Source: Thioalkalivibrio sulfidiphilus HL-EbGr7 (GTDB lineage Bacteria; Pseudomonadota; Gammaproteobacteria; Ectothiorhodospirales; Ectothiorhodospiraceae). From it: 64,000 nt of DNA. A program made the translations under genes and the position numbers. Shown one piece after another: positions 31,611 through 39,403 of the stretch. The notes below the pieces were generated by a model that saw only the letters and a list, made by a program, of their open reading frames with translations, searched no databases and was not told the DNA's origin. The DNA lies in NCBI RefSeq assembly GCF_000021985.1, contig NC_011901.1, positions 682,001-746,000 on the forward strand, given 5' to 3'. Each line of letters starts with the position of its first letter. Positions within the stretch are counted from its first letter, which is position 1.

Positions 31611-32135
31611 TTAGCGAAGCCGGGCGGTGAGTTCCCGCACGGCCAGGTTCCCCACCCGGGAGCGTTCGTCCCGGATGGCATCCACCAGGGCCAGTATCTC
31701 GTGGAGTTGCGGATCGGCCAGGGCCGCCTGGGCCACAGAGCGGTACAGCGGCGAGAACGCCACACCCCGCACCGGGCCATGGGGGTGGGGCCAGACCGGG
31801 GGCGGTTCATCGCCGGGATTGCTGCCCGGGGTGCCCACCAGCGGGGGCGCGCCGTGGGCGGTGGGCACCCCCTGGGTGAGGCCACCCCGGTCCGGCGGGA
31901 AGGCGTACTTGAGGCCGTGGACCAGGAATTCGTGCAGGGCGATGAGATTGGGTCGGGGATTGCCCCCATCCCGGCTGGCACCGGCCAGGCGTGCACGCAC
32001 CGCACGACGAACCCCCGCATTGATCTCCGAGGCACTCATGAACAGGTCCTGGGAGAGCTGCTGATAGGTCCAGGGCTGGTTGCCAAGGCTGACCAGCTTG
32101 AGACAGATGAAAATGTCCTGCGGCTTCAGAATCAT
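31611..32135 (-). CDS. Predicted winged-helix protein, function unknown
   Basis: 174 residues. The N-terminal 55 residues look like a winged helix (MILKPQDIFICLKLVSLG, then YQQLSQDLFMSASEINAGVRRAVRARL). The middle is proline- and glycine-rich, and the C-terminus is helical (LYRSVAQAALADPQLHEILALVDAIRDER, then LAVRELTARL). The pattern suggests a transcription or antitoxin-type regulator, but no toxin or nucleotidyltransferase is adjacent. It is divergent from the HDOD gene, with about 150 bases between the two starts. Confidence 0.7.
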   Translation of the reverse strand: MILKPQDIFICLKLVSLGNQPWTYQQLSQDLFMSASEINAGVRRAVRARLAGASRDGGNPRPNLIALHEFLVHGLKYAFPPDRGGLTQGVPTAHGAPPLVGTPGSNPGDEPPPVWPHPHGPVRGVAFSPLYRSVAQAALADPQLHEILALVDAIRDERSRVGNLAVRELTARLR

Positions 32136-32284
32136 GGTGTTATGTTATTCGCGAAGTGCAAACATGGCAATGCCCCATGGTGCTGTCCGGACCGGCCGGT
32201 GTCGGGCAGGCCGTATGGACTATCATGGGTGTGGGCGACCGTGACCCTGCGCCGGTTTGTCCACCATTCATGCCGGGAGGCCCA

Positions 32285-33145
32285 ATGTCCCTCACGCTCG
32301 ATCAGTTGATAGAACAAACCGAGGGACTGATGTCCCTGCCCGCCATCACCATGCGCCTGAATGAGATGGTGGACGACCCCAAGGCCAGCGCCACGGACAT
32401 CGCCAACCTCATCAGCCAGGACCCCAGCCTCACCCTGCGGCTGCTGAAACTGGCCAACAGCCCCCTGTACGGATTCAGCAGCCGCGTGGACACCATCAGC
32501 CGGGCCGTGACCGTGATCGGTGCGGGTCGCATCCGGGAGCTGGTGATTGCCAGCACCGTCCCCCGGGCCTTTGATGCCGTGGAAAGCCCGCTGTTGTCCC
32601 TGGAGGACTTCTGGCGCCACAGCATCTATTGCGGCCTCGCCGCCCGGCTCCTGGCCGAACAGGTGATGCCCAAGCGTGCCGAGACCGTCTTCATCGCCGG
32701 GCTGCTCCATGATGTCGGCCGCCTGCTGATCTTCAACCGGGAGCCGGACGAGGCCCATGAGGCCTTTCTCCTGGCACTGCAGCAGGCCGGTGAGCTGGGG
32801 CCCCAGAGCGCCGAGCGCCAGGTGCTGGGCTATGACCATGCGGACGTGGGTGGGGAGCTGGCGGCGCGCTGGAAACTGCCTGTGAGCCTGCAGGAGTGCA
32901 TCCGTTATCACCATCGCCCCGCCGAGGCGCGGGAGTTCCCCCAGGAGGTGGCCCTGGTGCACATGGCCAACTCCGTGGCCCACATGGCGGAGCTGGACAC
33001 CCGGGATGAACGGGATGCCCCGCCGGTGGACCCCGTGGCCTTCGAGCGCACAGGCCTGAATGCAGCCGCCCTGAGGTCCGTGGTGGACCAGGCCCAGCAG
33101 CAGGTGGTGGAAGCCGAGGCCCTGTTGCTGGGCGGAGAATCCTGA
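32285..33145 (+). CDS. HDOD domain protein
   Basis: 286-residue cytosolic signalling protein with an HDOD domain over about 5-205 (LMSLPAITMRLNEMVDD, DPSLTLRLLKLANSPLYG, then IAGLLHDVGRLLIFN). HDOD proteins are usually non-enzymatic outputs or adaptors of second-messenger or two-component signalling. Start at ATG 32285 with GGGAGG directly upstream (32275-32280); the same frame is open further upstream but without a ribosome site. Single-gene unit. Confidence 0.9.
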   Translation: MSLTLDQLIEQTEGLMSLPAITMRLNEMVDDPKASATDIANLISQDPSLTLRLLKLANSPLYGFSSRVDTISRAVTVIGAGRIRELVIASTVPRAFDAVESPLLSLEDFWRHSIYCGLAARLLAEQVMPKRAETVFIAGLLHDVGRLLIFNREPDEAHEAFLLALQQAGELGPQSAERQVLGYDHADVGGELAARWKLPVSLQECIRYHHRPAEAREFPQEVALVHMANSVAHMAELDTRDERDAPPVDPVAFERTGLNAAALRSVVDQAQQQVVEAEALLLGGES

Positions 33146-33166
33146 GGCGGAACCAAACTTCTGTTA

Positions 33167-33182
33167 TGTGACGCCCATCACG
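33167..33182. promoter_or_regulatory. CRP/Vfr-like binding site
   Basis: TGTGACGCCCATCACG matches TGTGA-N6-TCACA at nine of ten core positions. It is in the gap between the HDOD gene and the 108-residue gene starting at 33261. A class III-type cyclase is encoded at 41797-43260, so cAMP control is possible. Confidence 0.35.
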
Positions 33183-33260
33183 ACGCAGGTCGGCGAAATA
33201 GGTCCAGTGTTTGTCATGTAGAGGTCAGCAACGGCCGCCTCATGCGACAGGAGTCCTGCC

Positions 33261-33587
33261 ATGGCATATGCAGTTGTCATCAATCTGGACCACGAACACG
33301 ACAGCTACGAAAACTGCCGTGCCCTGTGGACCCAGATCCAGTCCAGCATGGTCCGTGCCGGTTTTCGACTGGAAGGCCGGGTGTTCGTGATCAATCTGCC
33401 CGAACATGAGGCCGGCGAACGCGCCCGGGCCGCCATCGAAGGCATCGAGCACGACCGAGACTTCTCCCACAAGCGCATCTACAACCACCTGCGTGATTTC
33501 TACGGCTACGATCTGGCCTGCACCCAGAACCTGATGGTGCCTTCCGCCAGCAACATCCATGTCCAGGAGATGCGCCGCGCCCAGTGA
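33261..33587 (+). CDS. Small conserved-looking protein, possible ferredoxin-like fold
   Basis: 108 residues with no signal peptide. Predicted order is strand (AYAVVINLD), helix (SYENCRALWTQIQSSMVRAGF), strand (RLEGRVFVINLP), helix (AGERARAAIEGIEHD), then a polar C-terminal region containing YNHLRDFYGYDL. That beta-alpha-beta-alpha order recalls Cas2/VapD-type folds, but I see no nuclease signature and do not assign the family. CAGGAG is about 8 bases before the ATG. No CRISPR genes are nearby. Confidence 0.7.
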   Translation: MAYAVVINLDHEHDSYENCRALWTQIQSSMVRAGFRLEGRVFVINLPEHEAGERARAAIEGIEHDRDFSHKRIYNHLRDFYGYDLACTQNLMVPSASNIHVQEMRRAQ

Positions 33588-33595
33588 AGGTGTGC

Positions 33596-33718
33596 GCGAA
33601 GTACGAAGTGGGAATTGGGAAGTGCGAAGTAAGGTCATACTTCCAACTTCCAACTTCCAACTTCCAACTTCCAACTTCCCAATTCCTACTTCCCAATTCC
33701 TACTTCCCACTTCGTTTA
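33596..33718. repeat. Tandem-word inverted repeat at a convergent junction
   Basis: The left arm has GAAGTACGAAGTG and GAATTGGGAAGTGCGAAG (33599-33630). The centre is five tandem CTTCCAA words (33640-33676). The right arm is the inverse (CCCAATTCCTACTTCCC, about 33678-33709). The last codons and stop of hrpB lie inside the right arm. A near-identical left arm occurs at 44107. Confidence 0.75.
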
Positions 33719-36198
33719 ACCCCCCTCACCGCCACCGCCTGCATCGGGTCGTCTGGCCAGTAATGCTTGGGGTAGCGCCCCTTCAGGTCTTTCTTTACTT
33801 CTCCGTAGGTCCTTGCCCAGAACCCTGCCAGGTCACGGGTTACCTGCACGGGCCGCTGTGCCGGTGACAGCAGGTGCAGGGTGAGCGGCACCTTGTCGCC
33901 GCCGATCATCGGTGTTCGGGTGAGCCCGAAGACCTCCTGGATGCGTACCGCCAGTACCGGTGCTTCAGGGTCGCTGTAGTCGATGCGGATGCCCGATCCG
34001 CTGGGTACGGTGAATCGTTCCGGGGCCAGACTGTTGAGACGCTGCTGCCGGGGCCAGTCCAGAAGGCCCAGCAGGGCGGCGGACAGGTCCAGGCGACGCA
34101 GGTGGCTGAGGCGGCTCATGCCTGTCAGCCAGGGGCCGAGCCAGTCTTCCAGGGTGTCCAGCAGGGCGGCGTCGCTGACCTCGGGCCATGCAGCGGACTC
34201 CCCGCCGGCCACGGCCAGACGATGCATAAATGCCATGCGTTCCCGCAGACGTTCGTTTTCCGCCGTCCAGGGCAGGCAGGACAGGCCCCGCTCGCGGATG
34301 GCCTGTAGCAGCAGCGCGGTCATGGCCTGGGGCGGGACCGTATCCATCGGCCGGCTGTCCAGTACCAGTGCCCCAAGCCGGCGTTCCTTTCTGGCAACGG
34401 CGGCCCCCTGGCCCTCGTCCCAGCTGACCTGTTCCCGCTCGCTGATCAGTTCCGGGAGTCGGGCTTCGAGGTCCGCCCGTTCAAGGGGTGCGGCCAGTCG
34501 GATCACCGCGTCCCGGCCGGCGCCGTCCAGCACTGCGGCCACCAGGCAGTCGCTGGCACTCAGGTCATCCCCTTCCAGCAGTCGTGCGCCCCGGCCCCCG
34601 GAGAGCAGGAACCGGGCCTCCCCGCCGGGCCGGCGCAGGGCGATGCGGTCCGGGTAGGCCAGGGCCAGCAACAGGCCGGCGGCCTGCGCCTCCACGGGCT
34701 CATTGCTGCGGATATCCAGCTGCTTCATCCAGCGTCCGGCCTGGGTGCGGATACGCTTGAGCGCCCCGCCGTGGCCTCCCCGTGGGGTGGTGAGGGCCTG
34801 CAGGCGCAGACGCAGGTCGCTGCCGGCATCCCGGGGCAGGGGATCCCGTTCTTCCTGCAGGGCGGCCAGCAGGCAGGCGGTGTGGCCCAGGCCTCTGTCC
34901 CGGGCGCCCAGCAGCATGTGCCCCAGGCGCGGATGGGTGCCCAGGGCATCCAGGGCCCGTCCGTGGTCGGTCACCTTGAAGGTTTCATCCAGGGCGCCCA
35001 GGCCCTGGAGCAGTTCCCGGCCCTGGTCGAGTGGGGCGGCGGGCGGGGCGTCCAGCCAGGCCAGCTCATCGGCCTCTGCGCCCCAGCAGGCCAGGGTCAG
35101 GGCCAGGGGCGCCAGGTCCGCCTCCAGGATCTCGGGCGGCGTGTGCGGGCGCATGCGCGAGGTGGCCTCTTCGTTCCACAACCGGATGCACACCCCGGGA
35201 CCCAGACGGCCGGCGCGGCCACGGCGTTGTTCGGCGCTGGCCTGGCTGATGCGCACGGTGGCGAGCCGGGTAAGTCCGGTGCGCGGGTCGAAGACAGGGC
35301 GCCGGGCCAGGCCTGAATCCACCACCACGCGGATGCCCTCGATGGTCAGGCTGGTCTCGGCGATGTCCGTGGCCAGTACCACCTTGCGTTCCCCCTCGGG
35401 GGCCGGGGTGATGGCGGCGTCCTGGGCCTCGGGGGGCAGCTGGCCATACAGGGGGCGGATCCGGGTCCCGGCACCCGTGCGACCTTCCAGCGCCCGTGCG
35501 ACCTGTTCGATCTCCCGGCGGCCCGGCAGGAATACCAGCAGGTCGCCGGGATGATGTGCCAGGGCATCGGTCACGGCGGCGGTCACCGCCGGGGCCGGCG
35601 CCCGGGGTTCCGGGGCGGGACCCCGGTAGTGGATATCCACCGTGTAGCTGCGCCCCTCGCTGGTGATCACCGGGGCGTCCCCCATGAGCCGTGCCACGCC
35701 CGTCGCGTCCAGGGTGGCCGACATCACCAGCAGGCGCAGCTCCGGGTGCAGCAGTTCCCGGGCCTGCAGACACAGGGCCAGGCCCAGGTCCGCCTGCAGG
35801 CTGCGCTCGTGAAATTCATCGAAGATCACCGCGCTCACCCCTTCCAGGGAAGGGTCCCGCTGCAGACGACGGGTGAGGATGCCCTCGGTGATCACCTCGA
35901 TGCGGGTCTGTGGGCCGGTCAGTCGGTCCAGGCGGGTGGTCAGTCCCACGGTCTCACCCGGGCGTTCACCCCGCTCGGCGGCCATGCGCCGGGCCGCGGC
36001 CCGGGCCGCCAGGCGCCGGGGCTCCAGCAGCAGTATCCGGCCGGTGCACCAGGGCGATTCCAGCAGGGCCGGGGGCACACGGGTGGTCTTGCCCGCGCCG
36101 GGGGGCGCCTGCAACAGGGCCATGCCCCGGGACGCCAGGGCTTGCTGCAGCTCCGGCAGGCTGGTTTCCACGGGCAGGGGCTTGGGCTTGACTCGCAT
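33700..36198 (-). CDS. hrpB: ATP-dependent RNA helicase HrpB
   Basis: 832-residue DExH-box helicase of the HrpB subfamily. Walker A is APPGAGKTT (about 34-42), the box is FDEFHERS, motif III is MSATLD, and motif VI is QRRGRAGRLGPG. The C-terminal HrpB-specific region ends with DLKGRYPKHYWPDDP, a signature of the family. It would unwind RNA in an ATP-dependent way; its physiological role in most bacteria is unclear. Length is normal (E. coli about 810). The last residues (GVKRSGK) are encoded by the intergenic repeat. Divergent from the gene at 36325. Confidence 0.95.
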   Translation of the reverse strand: MRVKPKPLPVETSLPELQQALASRGMALLQAPPGAGKTTRVPPALLESPWCTGRILLLEPRRLAARAAARRMAAERGERPGETVGLTTRLDRLTGPQTRIEVITEGILTRRLQRDPSLEGVSAVIFDEFHERSLQADLGLALCLQARELLHPELRLLVMSATLDATGVARLMGDAPVITSEGRSYTVDIHYRGPAPEPRAPAPAVTAAVTDALAHHPGDLLVFLPGRREIEQVARALEGRTGAGTRIRPLYGQLPPEAQDAAITPAPEGERKVVLATDIAETSLTIEGIRVVVDSGLARRPVFDPRTGLTRLATVRISQASAEQRRGRAGRLGPGVCIRLWNEEATSRMRPHTPPEILEADLAPLALTLACWGAEADELAWLDAPPAAPLDQGRELLQGLGALDETFKVTDHGRALDALGTHPRLGHMLLGARDRGLGHTACLLAALQEERDPLPRDAGSDLRLRLQALTTPRGGHGGALKRIRTQAGRWMKQLDIRSNEPVEAQAAGLLLALAYPDRIALRRPGGEARFLLSGGRGARLLEGDDLSASDCLVAAVLDGAGRDAVIRLAAPLERADLEARLPELISEREQVSWDEGQGAAVARKERRLGALVLDSRPMDTVPPQAMTALLLQAIRERGLSCLPWTAENERLRERMAFMHRLAVAGGESAAWPEVSDAALLDTLEDWLGPWLTGMSRLSHLRRLDLSAALLGLLDWPRQQRLNSLAPERFTVPSGSGIRIDYSDPEAPVLAVRIQEVFGLTRTPMIGGDKVPLTLHLLSPAQRPVQVTRDLAGFWARTYGEVKKDLKGRYPKHYWPDDPMQAVAVRGVKRSGK

Positions 36199-36324
36199 GG
36201 GGCTCGAGGAAGTTGTTAGTCTTGGGGGTCAGATACCGATGCGAGATGTTGCCGCGGGGCAGTATCATCGGGACAAGAACAGCAATCATAACAGTGGGCG
36301 CGGATTGCCCCGGAGGAGAATGTC

Positions 36325-37179
36325 ATGCGTGGTCTGATTTCCCTGGTTGGGGCCTGTGCCCTGGGTCTTTCGGTCATGTCCGCGGCCCATGCCGAGGACA
36401 TGCATGACTGGTGGGACAGCGCCTGGTGGGAGCGGGGCGAACTGGCCGTGCCGGAAAACCACAAGGTGGCCGTGACCCGGGGCAATTACGAGACCGGCGA
36501 GGTGGACGTGCCGGTGATGATCGCCCGACCCGATGATGGCAACAAGTATCCGGCGGTGCTGTTTGTGCATGGCCGCCGCGGCCTGGATGAACTCATCGAG
36601 CCCCACGTGATCCGCCTGGCCGCCCGGGGCTTCGTGGTGGTGGCACCGGATCTCTACACCGGCCGCTTCATCGAGAAATTCCCCATCGAACATGACACCG
36701 TGCTGGAAGAAGACCTCAGCCACGCCGTGGATTACCTGCTGGCCCGGGATGACCTGAGCAGCGACAGGGCCTGCATCTACTCTCACACCCGGGGCGGCTA
36801 CTACGCCCTGAAGGTGGCCGTGACCCACGACCGGCAGAACAACGGGCTGGCCTGCTACGTCTCCTATTACCCGCACATGCAGGACCCCAACGCGCCGGAA
36901 CCCATGCAGGTCTACCGCTATGCCACCGAGGTGGATCAGCTGACCCTGCCGGTGCTCGTGTTCGTGGGTGAGCATGAGCAGTACCAGCGCAAGCGCGGTA
37001 TCGAGATGTCCGTTTCCGCCCTGCGCAACCGTGAGCGTGACGCCCACCTGGTGGAGTATCCCGGTGTCGGACGTGGTTTCGAGTTTCGAGGGGGCGAGGT
37101 GCGTACCTTTGCCGATGATCTGGCCACCAAGGACGCCATCCAGCGGGCCACCCGGTTCATGAAAGAACACCTGCAGTAA
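36325..37179 (+). CDS. Dienelactone-hydrolase-fold protein with lost catalytic residues
   Basis: 284 residues with a signal peptide ending near AAHAED. The overall DLH pattern is clear (VMIARPDDGNKYPAVLFVHGRRGLDE, VVVAPDLYTGRF), but each active-site residue of the family is altered. The glutamate after VIH is Gly (FVHGRRG). The nucleophile position reads YSHTRGGY, so Thr replaces Cys. The acid region is FVGEHEQY instead of HGxxD. The final His is Arg (YPGVGRGFEF against the usual GHxF). It is likely a non-catalytic or differently acting secreted protein. GGAGGAG lies just upstream of the ATG. Two Slp lipoprotein genes follow in the same direction. Confidence 0.85.
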   Translation: MRGLISLVGACALGLSVMSAAHAEDMHDWWDSAWWERGELAVPENHKVAVTRGNYETGEVDVPVMIARPDDGNKYPAVLFVHGRRGLDELIEPHVIRLAARGFVVVAPDLYTGRFIEKFPIEHDTVLEEDLSHAVDYLLARDDLSSDRACIYSHTRGGYYALKVAVTHDRQNNGLACYVSYYPHMQDPNAPEPMQVYRYATEVDQLTLPVLVFVGEHEQYQRKRGIEMSVSALRNRERDAHLVEYPGVGRGFEFRGGEVRTFADDLATKDAIQRATRFMKEHLQ

Positions 37180-37217
37180 AGGCTCGGGCGCAGGCAGCCC
37201 CGGGTTGAGGGGAATCT

Positions 37218-37775
37218 GTGGTTCCTGCGGTGGTCAAAGACACCATGATGCGCATACTGCGAGTGATGTCCCTGTGTCTGGCCGCCCTGTGGCTGGCGGC
37301 CTGCGCCAGCACCCCCGAGCCCATTCGGGCGGCACCGCCGGGCGCGCCCCAGCCCGATGAGGTGCGTGCCGATCCGGCCCGTTTCCAGGGCAGTCAGGTG
37401 CGCTGGGGCGGGGTCATCGCCGGGGTGAACAATCTCGCCGACCACACCCTGGTTGAGGTGGTTTCCCGTCCCCTGACCAGTGGCGGGCGTCCCAGGGAGT
37501 CCGATGTGACCCAGGGCCGTTTCCTGGCCCGGGTGCCGGGCTTCCTGGACCCCGCCGTCTATGTCGCCGGACGGGAGATCACCGTCAGCGGGCGAGTGGC
37601 CGGGCTGGAGTCGCGTCCCGTGGGCGATTACCCCTATCCCTATGTGCGTGTGGATGTGGATGTGCATCAGCTCTGGGCCGTGCGTGAACCGGTGCGCGAT
37701 CCCTACTATTCGCCCTGGTGGTACGACCCCTGGTATCCCTATCATCCGATCTATGGGCCCTGGCGCCGCTATTGA
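37218..37775 (+). CDS. Slp-family outer-membrane lipoprotein (first copy)
   Basis: A lipoprotein signal ends at LAAC (lipobox), followed by an Slp domain (FQGSQVRWGGVIAGVNNLADHTLVEVVSRPL, QGRFLARVPGFLDPAVYVAGREITVSGRV). The C-terminus is very rich in Tyr, Trp and Pro (DPYYSPWWYDPWYPYHP). GAGGGG precedes a GTG start at 37218; ATG 37245 would give a more typical 20-residue signal but lacks a ribosome site. Slp proteins are starvation- or stress-linked outer-membrane lipoproteins. It forms a tandem pair with the next gene. Confidence 0.88.
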   Translation: MVPAVVKDTMMRILRVMSLCLAALWLAACASTPEPIRAAPPGAPQPDEVRADPARFQGSQVRWGGVIAGVNNLADHTLVEVVSRPLTSGGRPRESDVTQGRFLARVPGFLDPAVYVAGREITVSGRVAGLESRPVGDYPYPYVRVDVDVHQLWAVREPVRDPYYSPWWYDPWYPYHPIYGPWRRY

Positions 37776-37824
37776 ATCCGAGCGTGCAGGTACGATGTAA
37801 AAGCCGAGTCGGCGGAGTGATGTG

Positions 37825-38322
37825 ATGCGTTATTTGCTGGTATTGACCCTGATCCTCCTGCTGTTGGCCGGCTGCGCCACGGGCCCCCGTTACGAGACCA
37901 CCGGGGTGGCCACGGACCTGGTGCCCTCGGAGGTCTCCGCCAGCACCCAGGATTACCAGGGCAGCCAGGTGATCTGGGGCGGCATGATCGTGGCCACCCG
38001 CAATCTGGCCGATTACACGGAACTGGAGGTGCTGGCTTATCCCCTGGAGAACAACCAGCGCCCCGCCGCGAGCCGCACGCCCCAGGGGCGCTTCCTGGTG
38101 CGGGCGCCGGGTTACCTGGAGGAGGTCTCCTACGCCCCGGGTCGGCGCGTGACGGTGACCGGCACCCTGGGTGAGAAGGTGCAGGGTCAGGTGGGTGAGG
38201 CGCCTTACACCTATCCCCTGGTCCATGCCCGGGACACCCACCTCTGGCCGTTGGAAAGCCGCAGCACAGACAGCGGCAGCAACACCCGTTTCAGCATCGG
38301 TGTTGGGGTGATTTTCAGGTAG
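37825..38322 (+). CDS. Slp-family outer-membrane lipoprotein (second copy)
   Basis: 165 residues with a lipoprotein signal ending LLLAGC. It shares the core of the preceding gene: YQGSQVIWGGMIVATRNLADYTELEVLAYPL, QGRFLVRAPGYLEEVSYAPGRRVTVTGTL. It lacks that protein's Tyr/Trp-rich tail and ends FSIGVGVIFR. CGGAG is seven bases before ATG 37825; a GTG directly before it is also in frame. It evidently arose by duplication and divergence of an slp gene and is probably cotranscribed with its neighbour, 49 bases away. Confidence 0.9.
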   Translation: MRYLLVLTLILLLLAGCATGPRYETTGVATDLVPSEVSASTQDYQGSQVIWGGMIVATRNLADYTELEVLAYPLENNQRPAASRTPQGRFLVRAPGYLEEVSYAPGRRVTVTGTLGEKVQGQVGEAPYTYPLVHARDTHLWPLESRSTDSGSNTRFSIGVGVIFR

Positions 38323-38339
38323 AGGTTTCAAGTGGCAGG

Positions 38340-38453
38340 GACACCACCCTCACCCCACAGCCCTCTCTCTGAGGGAGAGGGAGAATAAAACCCCCTCTCC
38401 CGCATCGCGGGGGAGGGTTGGGGAGGGGGCCCTTCCCACTAGCCACTATGCTT
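38340..38453. repeat. Intergenic palindromes of the CCCTCTCCC type plus a tandem-word arm
   Basis: It contains CCACCCTCACCCCACAGCC, the hairpin CCCTCTCTCTGAGGGAGAGG, and a second hairpin with CCCTCTCCC and GGGGGAGGG arms around GCATCGC. It ends in CCCACTAGCCACTATG. The reverse complement of that last piece appears after the following gene (AGTGGCTAGTGG near 39369), so the pentapeptide gene is bracketed by matching arms. Confidence 0.7.
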
Positions 38454-38463
38454 TAATACGCCC

Positions 38464-39368
38464 ATGACGCAGTCAGGGACTGAACACCAACTCTGGTTCA
38501 CACGCCGCCAAGGCGCGGTGAGCGGGCCGTATCCCTCCGGACTCATCTCCCGCTACCTGATCCTCGGCCGTCTGCACCCCCAGGACCAGGTCAGCCAGGA
38601 CCGGGAGGCCTGGTCCAGTATCTCTGCCCATCCGGAACTCATTCCCGCTGAACTGCTGCTGCCCGACGACGCCGAGGGGCGGGAGGCGCGGCTGCGTGCG
38701 CGCCTGCGCGAGGACGAGCGCCAGGTCATCAACCGTCGAGACCTGGAGGAGGGTGTCGAGCCCCAGGATCGGCGCCGGGATGAGCGTCGGGCACCGGAGT
38801 CCGTCGAATTCATCCAGCATCGTGTTCAGCGGGAACGCCTGAACCAGGCCGAGCCCCTGGGGGCGCCACCCAAACCCGTGCCCTGGATACTGGCGGGTGT
38901 CGCGGTGGCCGGGGTGCTGGGCCTGCTCATGTTCCTGGGCGATGGCGCCCGGCAGGCGGATTCGCAGCCCGATTGCCAGGCGGCTCCGGGGCCGGGGATC
39001 AACTGGAGCTATTGTCGCAAGACCGGGATGGAACTGAGCGGAGCGGATCTCAGCGGCGCCACCCTGGCCAGTACCGATCTGATGCAGGCCCGTCTCAGTG
39101 GCGCGCGGCTCGTGGGCGCGAACCTGGGCTACGCGGATCTGCGCCAGGCCGACCTGCGGGGGGGGACTTCAGCGGCGCCTCCCTGGTGGGCGCCCTGATG
39201 CAGGAGGCGCGGCTGGAAGGCGCACGTTTTGACCAGGCGGACCTGAGCTATGCGGACCTGCGCGGCACCTACCTGGGGGGACTGGACCTGGAGGGTGTGC
39301 GGCTCAGTCGCACGGTGTGGACGGATGGCCGGGTTTGCGCGGAGGGTTCGGTGGGGGAGTGTCTGTAA
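38464..39368 (+). CDS. GYF_2 / pentapeptide-repeat membrane protein, frameshifted in a G8 run
   Basis: About 301 residues if one base is restored at 39158-39165. Residues 8-58 resemble a GYF_2 (DUF4339) domain (LWFTRRQGAVSGPYPSGLISRYLILG). A charged helical linker is followed by one membrane helix (WILAGVAVAGVLGLLMFLG), then pentapeptide repeats (ADLSGATLAS, ANLGYADLRQADLRG). In the given sequence the frame runs into GTSAAPPWWAP and stops at 39198. The other frame continues the pentads as GDFSGASLVGALMQEARLEGARFDQADL to a stop at 39368. The five-residue period requires nine Gs where eight are present. Confidence 0.75.
39158..39165 (+). other. G8 homopolymer at the pentapeptide frameshift
   Basis: Eight consecutive Gs between CTGC and ACTTC. 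Nine would give the in-register RGGDF pentad. Such a tract is prone to slippage, both in cells and in sequencing. Confidence 0.75.
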
Positions 39369-39403
39369 GTGGCTAGTGGTTAGTGGCAAGTCAGGGCGGG
39401 TCT

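Noticed and set aside
33640-33680. Possible CRISPR array
   Set aside because: Units are 7 bases with no spacers and no cas genes are near; it is a simple tandem repeat.
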